18,296 nucleotides of DNA from Anaerolineae bacterium (GTDB lineage Bacteria; Chloroflexota; Anaerolineae; Aggregatilineales; Phototrophicaceae), in the NCBI GenBank assembly GCA_028284565.1, contig JANQRM010000361.1, forward strand, positions 1-18,296. The letters run 5' to 3'. This document shows, piece after piece, positions 6,759 to 14,033 of the stretch (within the stretch, counting starts at the first letter, position 1; each line of letters starts with the position of its first letter). The notes below the pieces were generated by a model, which did no database searches, was not told the DNA's origin, and was given only the letters and a program-made list of their open reading frames with translations. A program made the translations under genes and the position numbers.

Positions 6759-6790
6759 AAAAGAGCCTGCGATTGTGCAAGCTCTTTTTT
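6759..6790. terminator. Bidirectional intrinsic terminator between etfA and the SIMPL gene
   Basis: AAAAGAGC (6759-6766) pairs perfectly with GCTCTTTT (6781-6788), with an extra TGC/GCA pairing inside the loop. Six T follow the GC core on the plus strand, and four T follow on the minus strand. It lies between the stop codons of convergent genes and suits both. Confidence 0.85.
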
Positions 6791-6810
6791 GATTCTGCAT
6801 TATTATTCAA

Positions 6811-7524
6811 TTAGCGATTGATGGAAAATGTGATTTGCACATCCACCGAGACAGATAAGACTCCGCCGACAACAGGCAGGGCATTTTCTGTGACATCGAA
6901 TGCACCTCCACCACCGAAGGGACGGCTAGAGCCAAAGCTATTGTTGCTCACTTCGACAATAGCTACGACATCACCAACGGAAACTTCCATCAATGATGCG
7001 AGATGTTCCGCACGGGCGCGGGCATCGGAAACAGCATTTTCACGGGCAGATTGCAAGAGCGTTTCATTTTCTGTGATTGAGAAGTTCAATCCAAAGATGT
7101 TGGTGACACCATTTTCGACACTTGTGGAAATCACCTCTTCGACTTGTTGCACATCACGGACAATGATACGAAGGGTTTCACTGACACGGAAGATTCGTTC
7201 ACCTGTTGGAATGCCAGTTTGTGGGTCATAACGTTCATCACGCCAGATATTGACGCTGGTCGTTTGGATGTCTCGACGTTCAATGCCCAATGCTTCGAGT
7301 ACATTAACGATTTGAGTAACCGAATCACCAGCTTGGGAAAGGGCATCAGCGACATTTTCGTTTTCCACGTCAACACCTACCTCGATAAAGGCGGTATCGG
7401 GAGAGCCGAACGCTGTGCCTGTACCTGTTACGGTGATGGTGTTACTCATCATATCTTGCGCGCTCACAGGCAATGCCATCATTAGTAAAACAAGGATAAA
7501 TAGAAGTAGATGTTTGTGCTTCAT
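6811..7524 (-). CDS. SIMPL domain-containing exported protein
   Basis: A 237-residue protein with a clear signal peptide (KHKH, then LLLFILVLLMMALPVSAQ, cleavage near residue 22-23), so it is secreted or envelope-bound. The rest is a SIMPL (DUF541) domain: ITVTGTGTAFGSPDTAFIEV (about 30-49), LSQAGDSVTQIVNVLEALGI (about 62-81) followed by DIQTTSVNIWRDERYD, a conserved QQVEEVISTSVENGV region, and ARENAVSDARARAEHLASLM (about 160-179). It closes with a beta strand SVSVDVQITFSI. These proteins form envelope oligomers, and the E. coli member affects oxidative stress, but their biochemical activity is not defined. A Ser/Gly-rich loop (FGSSRPFGGGGAF) precedes the last strand. Start: ATG with AAGGAG 7 bases upstream. 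It lies 64 bases downstream of the acyl-CoA synthetase fusion gene on the same strand, so they may be cotranscribed. Confidence 0.93.
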   Translation of the reverse strand: MKHKHLLLFILVLLMMALPVSAQDMMSNTITVTGTGTAFGSPDTAFIEVGVDVENENVADALSQAGDSVTQIVNVLEALGIERRDIQTTSVNIWRDERYDPQTGIPTGERIFRVSETLRIIVRDVQQVEEVISTSVENGVTNIFGLNFSITENETLLQSARENAVSDARARAEHLASLMEVSVGDVVAIVEVSNNSFGSSRPFGGGGAFDVTENALPVVGGVLSVSVDVQITFSINR

Positions 7525-7588
7525 GCAAACTCCTTATTGGGATATTATCTATGTGAATTAAGACGTTAAACATACCCCATAAGTTCCA

Positions 7589-10291
7589 CTACAAATCTAA
7601 ATGGGCTTCGATAGCCTGCCCTTTATCATCCAACTCAAAGCCGAGTTGCTCTGCAAGATTGAGCATCCCCTTGTTATCTGGCAAAATGTTGCCATAGATA
7701 CGATAAATATTCTCTTGTCTCCCAACGTCGATAAGACGGTTCAGCATCTCTGTTCCTAAGCCCTGTCCTTGAAACTTGTCGCTAACGATGATGCCAAATT
7801 CTGCACTAACAAGATCATGGGCTTTACTGATACGCCCCACTGAGGCGATTTCAGATTGTCGTGTTTTGGGATTTTGACGTTCTGCGACGAGTACCATTTC
7901 ACGGTCATAATCAATGAAGCAGATACGTGAGAGACGTTCGTGAGAAGTACGTTGGCGCAGATTCAAGGGTGTAAAGTAGCGGAGTTGGACCGTGCGTTCT
8001 GATAAGGATTCATGAAAGCGCACCATCGCAGGTTCATCTTCGGGACGAATGGGGCGCATGACAAATTCATTCCCAGTTTCTGATGTCCATTTGTCAACGT
8101 ACTGCGAAGGATAAGGACGAATAGCGAGTTCCGGTAAGTCTTCTTCTGATATGTCGGATGGATACAAAACAATGCGCCCATCAAGTGCGAGTAGTCGTTC
8201 TGGTGATGCCAACAGAGGGTTTATATCCGCTTCTTTAATCCATTGTTGTTCTACGATTAATTGGCTAAAGCGCACCATCAATTTTTCGAGTTCATCAAGG
8301 TTGACAGCTTCGCGTCCACGAACACCGTGGAGAGCTTCATATATTTTGGTTTGTTCCATCATCCGACGGGCGATGGTTGTGGTGAGGGGCGGTAATCCCA
8401 AGGCACGGTCTTTGAAGACTTCGACTAATGAACCGCCTGTCCCGAAGAGTAAGACAGGACCAAATTGCGGGTCAATGCTACTACCGATGATTAGTTCGTA
8501 GCCATCGAGCTTGACCATCGGTTGGACTGATACACCTAAGAAATGTTCTGCACCTCTGGCTTTGGTGACTCCATCGAGGATTTTCTGATAGGCTTCTTGA
8601 ACGGATGTTTCATCTTCTAAATTGAGTTGAACACCACCAACATCCATTTTGTGTGTCACGGTTTCTGAATGGAGTTTGAGAACGACGGGATAACCCATAT
8701 CAGTCGCCTGTTTGACAGCGTCATCTGATGTTTCGGCAATTGCCATTGGAATTGTTGGGATGCCATAGGCGGCGAGGATAGCTTTGGATTCTGTTTCCGT
8801 CAGGATTTCGCGTCCTTCATCACGGGCTTGCTGAATGATTTTATCGACAGCATCTCGGTCTGGTGCAGAGAAACCGTCTTCCTCTGTGTCAGTCGGGAGT
8901 TCAGGAGTTTCATACAAAGCACGCAAGTTATAGGCGTATTGCCACATGTAGTTGAACATCCGCATGGCTGTATCGGGGTATTCAAAGGTTGGCACATTGG
9001 CACGATTGAGGATGCGTTCTCCGGCTTGGATGTCTGTTCCACCCATCCAACTGGCGAGGACGGGTTTATTTTCAATTTGCGCGTAGGGCTTGAGATGTTC
9101 GGCGGTTTGCGTTGGGTCGGTCATATCCTGAGGCGTGAGAATGACCAATAATGCATCACTGTTGGGGTCTTTGGCGGAGATTTCGAGAGTCTTTGCATAA
9201 CGTTCTGGGTCTGCATCACCAAGAATATCAATGGGGTTGTTATGACTCCATGCAGAGGGGAGGAAATCGTTGAGTTCTTGCATAATTTCGTCGGAGATGT
9301 GTGCCATTTCACCACCACCAGAAATTAGGGCATCGGTTGCGAGTACACCGGGACCACCAGCATTGGTGACGATGGTGAGGCGGTTGCCTTGTGGTGAAGG
9401 TTGTTTGGCGAGGACTTCTGCCATATGGAAAATATCGGAGATGCTATCGACGCGGAGAATCCCAGAACGGCGGAAGGCGGCATCAAGGACTTCATCACTG
9501 CCCGTTAATGCCCCAGTGTGAGAAGCGGCGGCTTTGGCGGCAGCATCGGTGCGACCTGCCTTGATGATGATAATTGGTTTTTTCAATGCCACTTCACGGG
9601 CGGCGGAAAGGAATGAGCGGGCATCACCGACGGATTCCATGTAGATGACGATGCTATGCGTAGCGGGGTCATCACCGAGATAATAGATTAAATCACCCCA
9701 GCCAACATCTAGCATAGAGCCAATCGAGATAAAGGCACTAAAGCCGACATTTTCATCAAAGCTCCAATCGAGGACTGCGGTGCAGATGGCTCCACTTTGA
9801 CTGATAAAAGCGACGTTGCCGGGACGTGCCATTGCACCTGCGAAGGTGGCGTTCATGCCATAAAGCGGGAGCATGACACCGAGACAGTTGGGTCCAATGA
9901 TTCGCATGTTGCCTTGGGCGATGTCAAGGATTTGTTGCTCAAGTTTTGCACCCTCTTCACCGATTTCTTTGAAGCCTGCCGAGATGATGATGACACCTTC
10001 GACACCTTTTTCGACACATTCTTGGACGACGATGGGGACGATTTTGGCAGGGGTGACGATGACAGCTAAATCAATGGGAACAGGAATATCTTTGACGGAT
10101 TTGTAGGCTTGGATGCCGAGTACATTGGGGCGTTTGGGATTGACTGGGAAAATTGTGCCACCAAAGGGGTTGGTGATGAGGTTGCGGAGGATGGTTCGAC
10201 CAACACTGCCTTCTTTTTCAGTTGCACCAATGACAGCGACATTTTCTGGTTTAAAGATGGAATTAAGGGAAGGAACTTTAGGTGTTGCCAT
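7589..10291 (-). CDS. ADP-forming acyl-CoA synthetase fused to a C-terminal GNAT acetyltransferase
   Basis: A 900-residue multidomain enzyme of the acetate-CoA ligase (ADP-forming)/Pat family. Domains in order: CoA-binding Rossmann domain (about 10-140, [20 protein letters not shown] and IIGPNCLG), succinyl-CoA-synthetase-like domains (about 150-455, FISQSGAI and [20 protein letters not shown]), ATP-grasp domain (about 495-715, [19 protein letters not shown] and GYPVVLKL), then a GNAT domain (about 731-900, motif [12 protein letters not shown]). The phosphohistidine that carries phosphate in these ligases is present (His258 in SHTGALTG). In E. coli PatZ-type protein acetyltransferases this site is lost, so the ligase half here may be active: acyl-CoA + ADP + Pi to acid + ATP, or the reverse. 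The GNAT half may acetylate lysines or sense acetyl-CoA. ATG has only a weak upstream site. The gene is followed by the SIMPL gene and preceded by a 410-base spacer with repeats. Confidence 0.93.
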   Translation of the reverse strand: MATPKVPSLNSIFKPENVAVIGATEKEGSVGRTILRNLITNPFGGTIFPVNPKRPNVLGIQAYKSVKDIPVPIDLAVIVTPAKIVPIVVQECVEKGVEGVIIISAGFKEIGEEGAKLEQQILDIAQGNMRIIGPNCLGVMLPLYGMNATFAGAMARPGNVAFISQSGAICTAVLDWSFDENVGFSAFISIGSMLDVGWGDLIYYLGDDPATHSIVIYMESVGDARSFLSAAREVALKKPIIIIKAGRTDAAAKAAASHTGALTGSDEVLDAAFRRSGILRVDSISDIFHMAEVLAKQPSPQGNRLTIVTNAGGPGVLATDALISGGGEMAHISDEIMQELNDFLPSAWSHNNPIDILGDADPERYAKTLEISAKDPNSDALLVILTPQDMTDPTQTAEHLKPYAQIENKPVLASWMGGTDIQAGERILNRANVPTFEYPDTAMRMFNYMWQYAYNLRALYETPELPTDTEEDGFSAPDRDAVDKIIQQARDEGREILTETESKAILAAYGIPTIPMAIAETSDDAVKQATDMGYPVVLKLHSETVTHKMDVGGVQLNLEDETSVQEAYQKILDGVTKARGAEHFLGVSVQPMVKLDGYELIIGSSIDPQFGPVLLFGTGGSLVEVFKDRALGLPPLTTTIARRMMEQTKIYEALHGVRGREAVNLDELEKLMVRFSQLIVEQQWIKEADINPLLASPERLLALDGRIVLYPSDISEEDLPELAIRPYPSQYVDKWTSETGNEFVMRPIRPEDEPAMVRFHESLSERTVQLRYFTPLNLRQRTSHERLSRICFIDYDREMVLVAERQNPKTRQSEIASVGRISKAHDLVSAEFGIIVSDKFQGQGLGTEMLNRLIDVGRQENIYRIYGNILPDNKGMLNLAEQLGFELDDKGQAIEAHLDL

Positions 10292-10382
10292 GTTAGATTG
10301 CTTTCTGTTGGTTTGTCGGAGACAGGTTGATAATAACGGGGGTAGATAGGGATTTCAAATGAAGAGATGGTTAAAGGACAGA

Positions 10383-10402
10383 TGTCATATTTTACAATGA
10401 CA
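10383..10402. promoter_or_regulatory. Operator-like palindrome
   Basis: TGTCAT (10383-10388) and ATGACA (10397-10402) are exact reverse complements around an 8-base AT-rich centre. The left arm covers the proposed -10 box of the minus-strand fusion gene, a position typical of a repressor site. Structure seen; role inferred. Confidence 0.35.
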
Positions 10403-10412
10403 AATGTGTAAG
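10384..10412 (-). promoter_or_regulatory. Candidate promoter of the acyl-CoA synthetase fusion gene
   Basis: On the minus strand CTTACA (10407-10412) and TATGAC (10384-10389) are 17 bases apart, each 4 of 6 to the sigma70 consensus. Transcription would start near 10377, giving a leader of about 86 bases. This is a weak match, noted mainly because repeats flank it. Confidence 0.25.
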
Positions 10413-10421
10413 TTGATATCG

Positions 10422-10470
10422 AATCTTACGGTACAGTTAGATTCTAACGAAAGAAACTTAATTCTGACGA
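10422..10470. repeat. Three helically phased 10-base direct repeats
   Basis: AATCTTACGG (10422-10431), ATTCTAACGA (10441-10450) and ATTCTGACGA (10461-10470) share a common pattern A-W-T-C-T-N-A-C-G-R. Their starts are 19 and 20 bases apart, or about two helical turns. They sit just upstream of the candidate promoter of the fusion gene, where an activator would bind. Confidence 0.4.
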
Positions 10471-10636
10471 GACAGAAGCCCTGATAAACAGGCAATAACA
10501 GGGTGATTAATATTTCCGTTGAAGTAAGATAATAACAATTCATTTCCAATGTCTTGATAAGGGCAAATAAATTACGAATTTAGGTTAGAGAACAACAACC
10601 CAATACAAACGTGATATGAAACCCAAGTTTGATATT

Positions 10637-10666
10637 GGAACGGCGTGAGGCTGGACGGTGTATAGT
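10637..10666 (+). promoter_or_regulatory. Candidate promoter of the ECF sigma operon
   Basis: TATAGT (10661-10666) is a 5-of-6 match to a -10 box and would give a leader of about 30 bases. No good -35 lies 17 bases upstream. GGAAC at 10637-10641 resembles the -35 core recognised by many ECF sigma factors, which could mean self-activation, but the downstream ECF -10 core is not clear. Confidence 0.28.
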
Positions 10667-10701
10667 GTGTAAGGCTAGCCATTGCACAGAAATAGGCGTT
10701 T

Positions 10702-11259
10702 GTGGAAACGGAGTGGATTCGGCAGGCGAAAGCCGGAGATGACCATGCGTATCAGCAGTTGATGACGGCGCATCAAGAGGCGGTCTTTCGTTTGGCGTAC
10801 CTGATTGTTGGGGACGCAGATGATGCTCATGATGTGGCGCAGGAAGCCTTTATCAAAGCGCATCGTAGTTTGGGGCGATTTGATGAAGCGCGTGAGTTTC
10901 GTCCTTGGATATTGCAAATCACACGCAATCTGGCACGGAATCATCGGCGTTCAATCGGACGATATTGGGGAGCATTACAACGATTCGCGCGCCAATATCC
11001 CCCAACAAATGAGTCTATTGAAGCCAAAACACAGGCTGTGCAAGATGCGGATACTTTGTGGAAAGCGGTGAAGCAGTTGAATAAAGACATGCAAGATGTG
11101 ATTTATCTGCGTTTCTTTCTGGAATTATCGGTGGATGAGACAGCGAACACATTGAATATCGCGCCGGGAACAGTCAAGTCGCGCTTGCATCGAGCATTGA
11201 ACAAGTTGAAAGTCGTGATTGAGGAGGATTATCCTGAATTGCGTGAGAGGTTTGAGTGA
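10702..11259 (+). CDS. ECF-type RNA polymerase sigma factor
   Basis: A 185-residue sigma-70 family protein of the extracytoplasmic function group: region 2 and region 4 only. Region 2 (about residues 18-83) includes FRLAYLIVGDADDAHDVAQE and FRPWILQITRNLARNHRR, the core-binding and -10 recognition helices. Region 4 (about 118-170) includes LNKDMQDVIYLRFFLELSVD and ETANTLNIAPGTVKSRLHRA, a helix-turn-helix for -35 recognition. GTG 10702 is the first possible start because an in-frame TAG lies at 10693-10695; the ribosome site (AGG) is weak. The next gene overlaps its stop as TGATG and encodes a single-pass membrane protein, the expected arrangement for a sigma/anti-sigma pair. The targets and the activating signal are unknown. 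Confidence 0.95.
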   Translation: METEWIRQAKAGDDHAYQQLMTAHQEAVFRLAYLIVGDADDAHDVAQEAFIKAHRSLGRFDEAREFRPWILQITRNLARNHRRSIGRYWGALQRFARQYPPTNESIEAKTQAVQDADTLWKAVKQLNKDMQDVIYLRFFLELSVDETANTLNIAPGTVKSRLHRALNKLKVVIEEDYPELRERFE

Positions 11260-11969
11260 TGACTGAGGAATTTGAACAAAAATTACAGAATATGGTACGC
11301 GATTTTACCTATCCTCCTACACCCAAAATACAGTTGCGTCAGCCTATCCGTCCGACGTTTCGGCTGGCATGGGTGGCGATGCTTGTGATGGCACTTTTCT
11401 TTGGGAGTGTGTTGGTTGTGCCACCGATTCGGGCATTTGTTTTTGAGATATTACAAATAGGTGCGGTGGAGGTCACTCTGGATGATGTGTTAATTCCAGA
11501 GAATGCTGTGCCGTCTGCGTTGGTGGATTGGGGCAAGGGGATTTCCGTTGAGGAAGCACAAGAAGAAACAGAATTTGTGTTGCGGATTCCAGATGGCTGG
11601 AGACAACCGGACTTGATGTATCTGCAAGGAGACAATGACAAGATTGTGGTGATGGTGTGGCGGGGTGAGTCAAATCCAGATGAGATTGAGTTGTTACTTC
11701 ATCAGACGGATCGTGATGCTATCTTTTTCTACAAAGGTGTTCCTGAATTAGAAATTACAAATGTGAACGGACTGGATGCATTTTGGCTATCGATTCCGCA
11801 TCTATTGGAAGCCAATATCAATGAAGCATGGCAAGCGGTGTTGGTGGAAGGCAATGTGCTGGCGTGGATGGAGGATGGTGTTACGTATCGGCTGGAGACG
11901 CAGTTGCTGTTGGAAGATGCAATCGAATTGGCAGAATCCTTAGTGATTATAGGAACGAAAGACGATTGA
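11259..11969 (+). CDS. Putative anti-sigma factor, single-pass membrane protein
   Basis: A 236-residue protein from ATG 11259 (237 if the preceding GTG is used). ATG is preferred: it overlaps the sigma stop as TGATG and has GAGAGG 8 bases upstream. A short cytoplasmic N-terminus (about 35 residues, EEFEQKLQNMVRDFTYPPTP) leads into one membrane helix (about 36-57). An outside domain of about 175 residues follows. It begins PPIRAFVFEILQIGAVEVTL and contains the paired blocks FVLRIPDGWRQPDLMYLQGD and IVVMVWRGESNPDEIELLLH. There is no HxxxCxxC zinc anti-sigma motif, and the inside part is too short for one. Similar exported domains occur next to ECF sigma genes in Chloroflexota (from memory). The role as sigma inhibitor rests on operon position and topology, not on a recognised inhibitory domain. 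Confidence 0.75.
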   Translation: MTEEFEQKLQNMVRDFTYPPTPKIQLRQPIRPTFRLAWVAMLVMALFFGSVLVVPPIRAFVFEILQIGAVEVTLDDVLIPENAVPSALVDWGKGISVEEAQEETEFVLRIPDGWRQPDLMYLQGDNDKIVVMVWRGESNPDEIELLLHQTDRDAIFFYKGVPELEITNVNGLDAFWLSIPHLLEANINEAWQAVLVEGNVLAWMEDGVTYRLETQLLLEDAIELAESLVIIGTKDD

Positions 11970-12012
11970 GTGGGGTAATGTGATTGAAACTAAGGATTGA
12001 AAGGATAATGTT

Positions 12013-12555
12013 ATGAAACGCAATGTGTTCGTATTCATCATGACCTTGCTGTTTGGGATGGCTGTGGGATTGGTGCTGGGGAAATCAAGCAATCTTGTGA
12101 TATTAAACGGTCCCGGTCTGGCTGAAGACACGCAATTGGACGACCCAATTTTTACGCATTTTCTCTCACTGACGTTGCTCGAGGATATTGAAAGCCCACT
12201 TGATGAACCCCATGAGTTGGGATATGCCTATACCTTAGAGCGTTGGTTTGTAGATGACGATGGTCAGGGAGGACATTTTGATACCGCGACCTATTACACT
12301 CATCCACATGGTGAATTGGGATATATTTATTACGATGGCATTCACAATGGCTGGTCTGAGTATGATGAGCAATGGTATCGGGTGAATCCAATTGGTGAAG
12401 CCGTGATTCAACAAGTGATTGCAGGCAACCGACAACCTTACTATGCGGTGATGAGTGGTACGACGGTGTATCTAGTTGACCCTGACAATTGGAACGAGGT
12501 GATTAGGGTTGAAGCGGGTTCGATTGTGCGGGATTTACAGTGGGGCTGGGATTAA
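12013..12555 (+). CDS. Hypothetical exported or membrane-anchored protein
   Basis: A 180-residue protein that I do not recognise. The N-terminus (KRNVFVFIMTLLFGMAVGLV, about residues 2-21) is a signal peptide or anchor; the remainder is predicted outside the membrane. It is rich in Tyr, Trp, Asp and Gly (LGYAYTLERWFVDDDGQGGH, HGELGYIYYDGIHNGWSEYD), suggesting a small beta-rich domain, and it ends in a tryptophan-rich tail. AAAGGA (12000-12005) stands 7 bases before the ATG. It is the third gene behind the ECF sigma factor and its membrane partner, 43 bases after the latter. It is probably in their operon and may be an effector or sensor of the same envelope response (inference). Confidence 0.8.
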   Translation: MKRNVFVFIMTLLFGMAVGLVLGKSSNLVILNGPGLAEDTQLDDPIFTHFLSLTLLEDIESPLDEPHELGYAYTLERWFVDDDGQGGHFDTATYYTHPHGELGYIYYDGIHNGWSEYDEQWYRVNPIGEAVIQQVIAGNRQPYYAVMSGTTVYLVDPDNWNEVIRVEAGSIVRDLQWGWD

Positions 12556-12563
12556 ATCAATTC

Positions 12564-12590
12564 GAGGGGAATGGGAAAGCTGTTCCCCTC
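12564..12590. terminator. Stem-loop between convergent operons
   Basis: GAGGGGAA (12564-12571) pairs exactly with TTCCCCTC (12583-12590) around an 11-base loop. It lies nine bases after the exported-protein stop and reaches into the stop codon of the minus-strand HEAT gene. No strong T-run follows on either side, but the position and stable stem suggest shared termination. Confidence 0.55.
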
Positions 12591-12921
12591 ATTGCTTCAG
12601 ATAGGTGTGAAGGTCTTCAAGTTCATGCGGACTGAGGCTGTCTTCGTTGTGGATAAGTCCTTCGGCGGCGGTGCGCTTCCAAGTGGGTTTGCGCTCTTCA
12701 AAGTGAAAGACTTCTCTTAGGGTGTGCATGGCAGTCGGTCCACCAATTTCTGCCATTAGTTTTAGAATAGCGATTCCATGTTCTTCAGTGACCCCGCGAT
12801 AGTAAACATCACTCAGCGGTTCTAGGGCATCTTCATCTAACATCAGCAATGCTTGATGTGCTTCATCCCTTTTATCAGGATTCTCGCTATTCAATTGTTC
12901 GGCAAGTACTTCGATTTCCAC
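12589..12921 (-). CDS. Small HEAT-repeat-like protein
   Basis: A 110-residue, all-helical acidic protein. ENPDKRDEAHQALLMLDEDA, then LEPLSDVYYR, then EEHGIAILKLMAEIGGPTAM and HTLREVFHFEERKPTWKRTA form two to three helical pairs with the spacing of HEAT/PBS-lyase-type repeats (xxxRxxAxxALxxLxD... pattern). Such repeats mediate protein-protein contact and carry no catalytic residues. Start is GTG (12919-12921), which overlaps the TAG of the upstream DUF368 gene by one base (TAGTG), so translation is probably coupled. It may bind or regulate the transporter, but there is no direct evidence. HEAT assignment is tentative; the gene itself is well supported by position. Confidence 0.75.
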   Translation of the reverse strand: MEIEVLAEQLNSENPDKRDEAHQALLMLDEDALEPLSDVYYRGVTEEHGIAILKLMAEIGGPTAMHTLREVFHFEERKPTWKRTAAEGLIHNEDSLSPHELEDLHTYLKQ

Positions 12922-13904
12922 TATTCTTCAGCAATCTCTCGTTTCCACAGATGACGGAAGACCAGATTATTGTTTGATTGTAGATGGTCTGCGAAGTTGA
13001 CAATCAAGAAACCGATAATCAGCAAAGCAATGGCAATAAGGAAGGTTTGGTCGATGGCAGGAATAACGTTTTGTGCGGCAAGGCAACGAAATTCCCCGTG
13101 ACGATCTAGGTCATCGGCAATACATTCTTTCCAAGGATAGATTTTCCAGAGTGAACCAACCATGAAGCCCACTAAAGCGGCAACGGTGGCATCATAGAAG
13201 TTTTTCAAGAGCCAGCTGAGAATCCGAGAGAAGAATAACAAACCGATGATTGCGCCAAAGCCTGTGAAAATCACTGGAGGCAGATTCCGTTCGCTCACGG
13301 CTGTCAGGACATAATCATATTGTCCGAGTACGAGCAAAATGAATGCGCCAGAGATTCCGGGCAAAATCATCGCACAAATGGCGACCATCCCACTGAGAAT
13401 GAGATTGAGGGGTTCGTGTGGGGCTTCTGCAGGGACGGTGGTGACAATCACTAAAGCAACTATCGTGGCAATGATCAAGGAAATAACGGGCATGATGCCC
13501 CATTTCACTTTGACTCCAATGGTCAAGATAGATGCAAGGACGAGACCAAAGAAGAAAGCAAAGAGTAGGACGCGTCCAGTGGGGTCATCCAGTGTTGAAC
13601 TCAGGAATCCTGATAGCGCCACAATTGCAACCAAGACACCGATACCAAGTGTAATGAGGAAGCGAAAGGGGATATGCTCTAGGAGATCGTTGAATTTACG
13701 TCCTATTAGCAGTCGAATGGCTGTTGAATCAAAGGATTTGATGCCATCGATAAGGGTTTCATAAACGCCCAGAATAAACGCCATCGTCCCGCCAGAGACT
13801 CCCGGAACAATATCGGATGCGCCCATGGCAAAGCCCGTGAAAAGTAGGCGTAGGTATTGTTGGAGGTTGCTCGGGTTTTCTAAGTCTTTTTTTGATTTTT
13901 CCAT
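12921..13904 (-). CDS. DUF368 family membrane protein (polyprenyl-phosphate transporter family)
   Basis: A 327-residue integral membrane protein with about 8-9 hydrophobic segments. Two related signature motifs, GFAMGASDIVPGVSGGTMAF (about 24-43) and MILPGISGAFILLVLGQYD (about 179-197), are the inverted re-entrant repeats that define DUF368. Characterised DUF368 proteins (PopT) recycle undecaprenyl phosphate across the membrane for peptidoglycan and surface-polymer synthesis. Activity here is inferred from family. A loop at about 256-282 (WKECIADDLDRHGEFRCLAA) holds two cysteines, C261 and C274, that could form a disulfide if outside. Start ATG 13904 has AGGAG upstream at a long gap of 12 bases. 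It is first of two genes with the HEAT protein and is divergent from the asparaginase-family gene. Confidence 0.92.
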   Translation of the reverse strand: MEKSKKDLENPSNLQQYLRLLFTGFAMGASDIVPGVSGGTMAFILGVYETLIDGIKSFDSTAIRLLIGRKFNDLLEHIPFRFLITLGIGVLVAIVALSGFLSSTLDDPTGRVLLFAFFFGLVLASILTIGVKVKWGIMPVISLIIATIVALVIVTTVPAEAPHEPLNLILSGMVAICAMILPGISGAFILLVLGQYDYVLTAVSERNLPPVIFTGFGAIIGLLFFSRILSWLLKNFYDATVAALVGFMVGSLWKIYPWKECIADDLDRHGEFRCLAAQNVIPAIDQTFLIAIALLIIGFLIVNFADHLQSNNNLVFRHLWKREIAEE

Positions 13905-13945
13905 GTTGATGTCTTACTCCTGAAGATTGGTCAGAACGGCGGACA

Positions 13946-13974
13946 ATCATGCCGTATCCGATAAACCCCGTCAA
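13946..13974 (-). promoter_or_regulatory. Candidate promoter of the DUF368-HEAT operon
   Basis: On the minus strand TTGACG (13969-13974, 5 of 6) and CATGAT (13946-13951, 4 of 6) are separated by 17 bases. This would give a leader of about 35 bases before the DUF368 start. Confidence 0.45.
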
Positions 13975-13985
13975 TCCCAAAGGTA

Positions 13986-13994
13986 TGTTACAAT
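13986..13994 (+). promoter_or_regulatory. Candidate extended -10 promoter of the asparaginase-hydrolase operon
   Basis: TGTTACAAT (13986-13994) is a TGn plus TACAAT (5 of 6) extended -10 element. Transcription would start near 14001, giving a leader of about 33 bases. There is no good -35, as is common for extended -10 promoters. It lies within 15 bases of the opposing promoter's -35 box. Confidence 0.4.
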
Positions 13995-14033
13995 CGCGCG
14001 CATGATGAGCCATAAAATGAAGGGAAACAGACA

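Larger units (their letters stand above)
10292..10701. other. 410-base divergent intergenic region
   Basis: I find no convincing gene here. It is AT-rich and separates the minus-strand fusion gene from the plus-strand sigma operon. It holds the candidate promoters, palindrome and direct repeats listed separately. It also contains a pair of AACAGG hexamers 10 bases apart (10487-10492, 10497-10502), lying inside a CCCTG/CAGGG inverted repeat (10479-10483, 10499-10503). The part 10510-10620 shows nothing I can name. Confidence 0.7.

Noticed and set aside
7525..7588. Separate promoter for the SIMPL gene in the 64-base gap
   Set aside because: The best candidate (TTTAAC, 17 bases, TAATAT) matches too poorly in the -35 box.
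7963..10106. Several open frames of 65-116 codons on either strand inside the acyl-CoA synthetase fusion gene
   Set aside because: They are shadows of the 900-residue gene, which has clear domains throughout; their translations show no recognisable motifs.
13339..13764. 141-codon plus-strand frame inside the DUF368 gene
   Set aside because: It is antisense to a clear membrane protein gene; its basic, low-information composition is an artefact of reading hydrophobic codons backwards.
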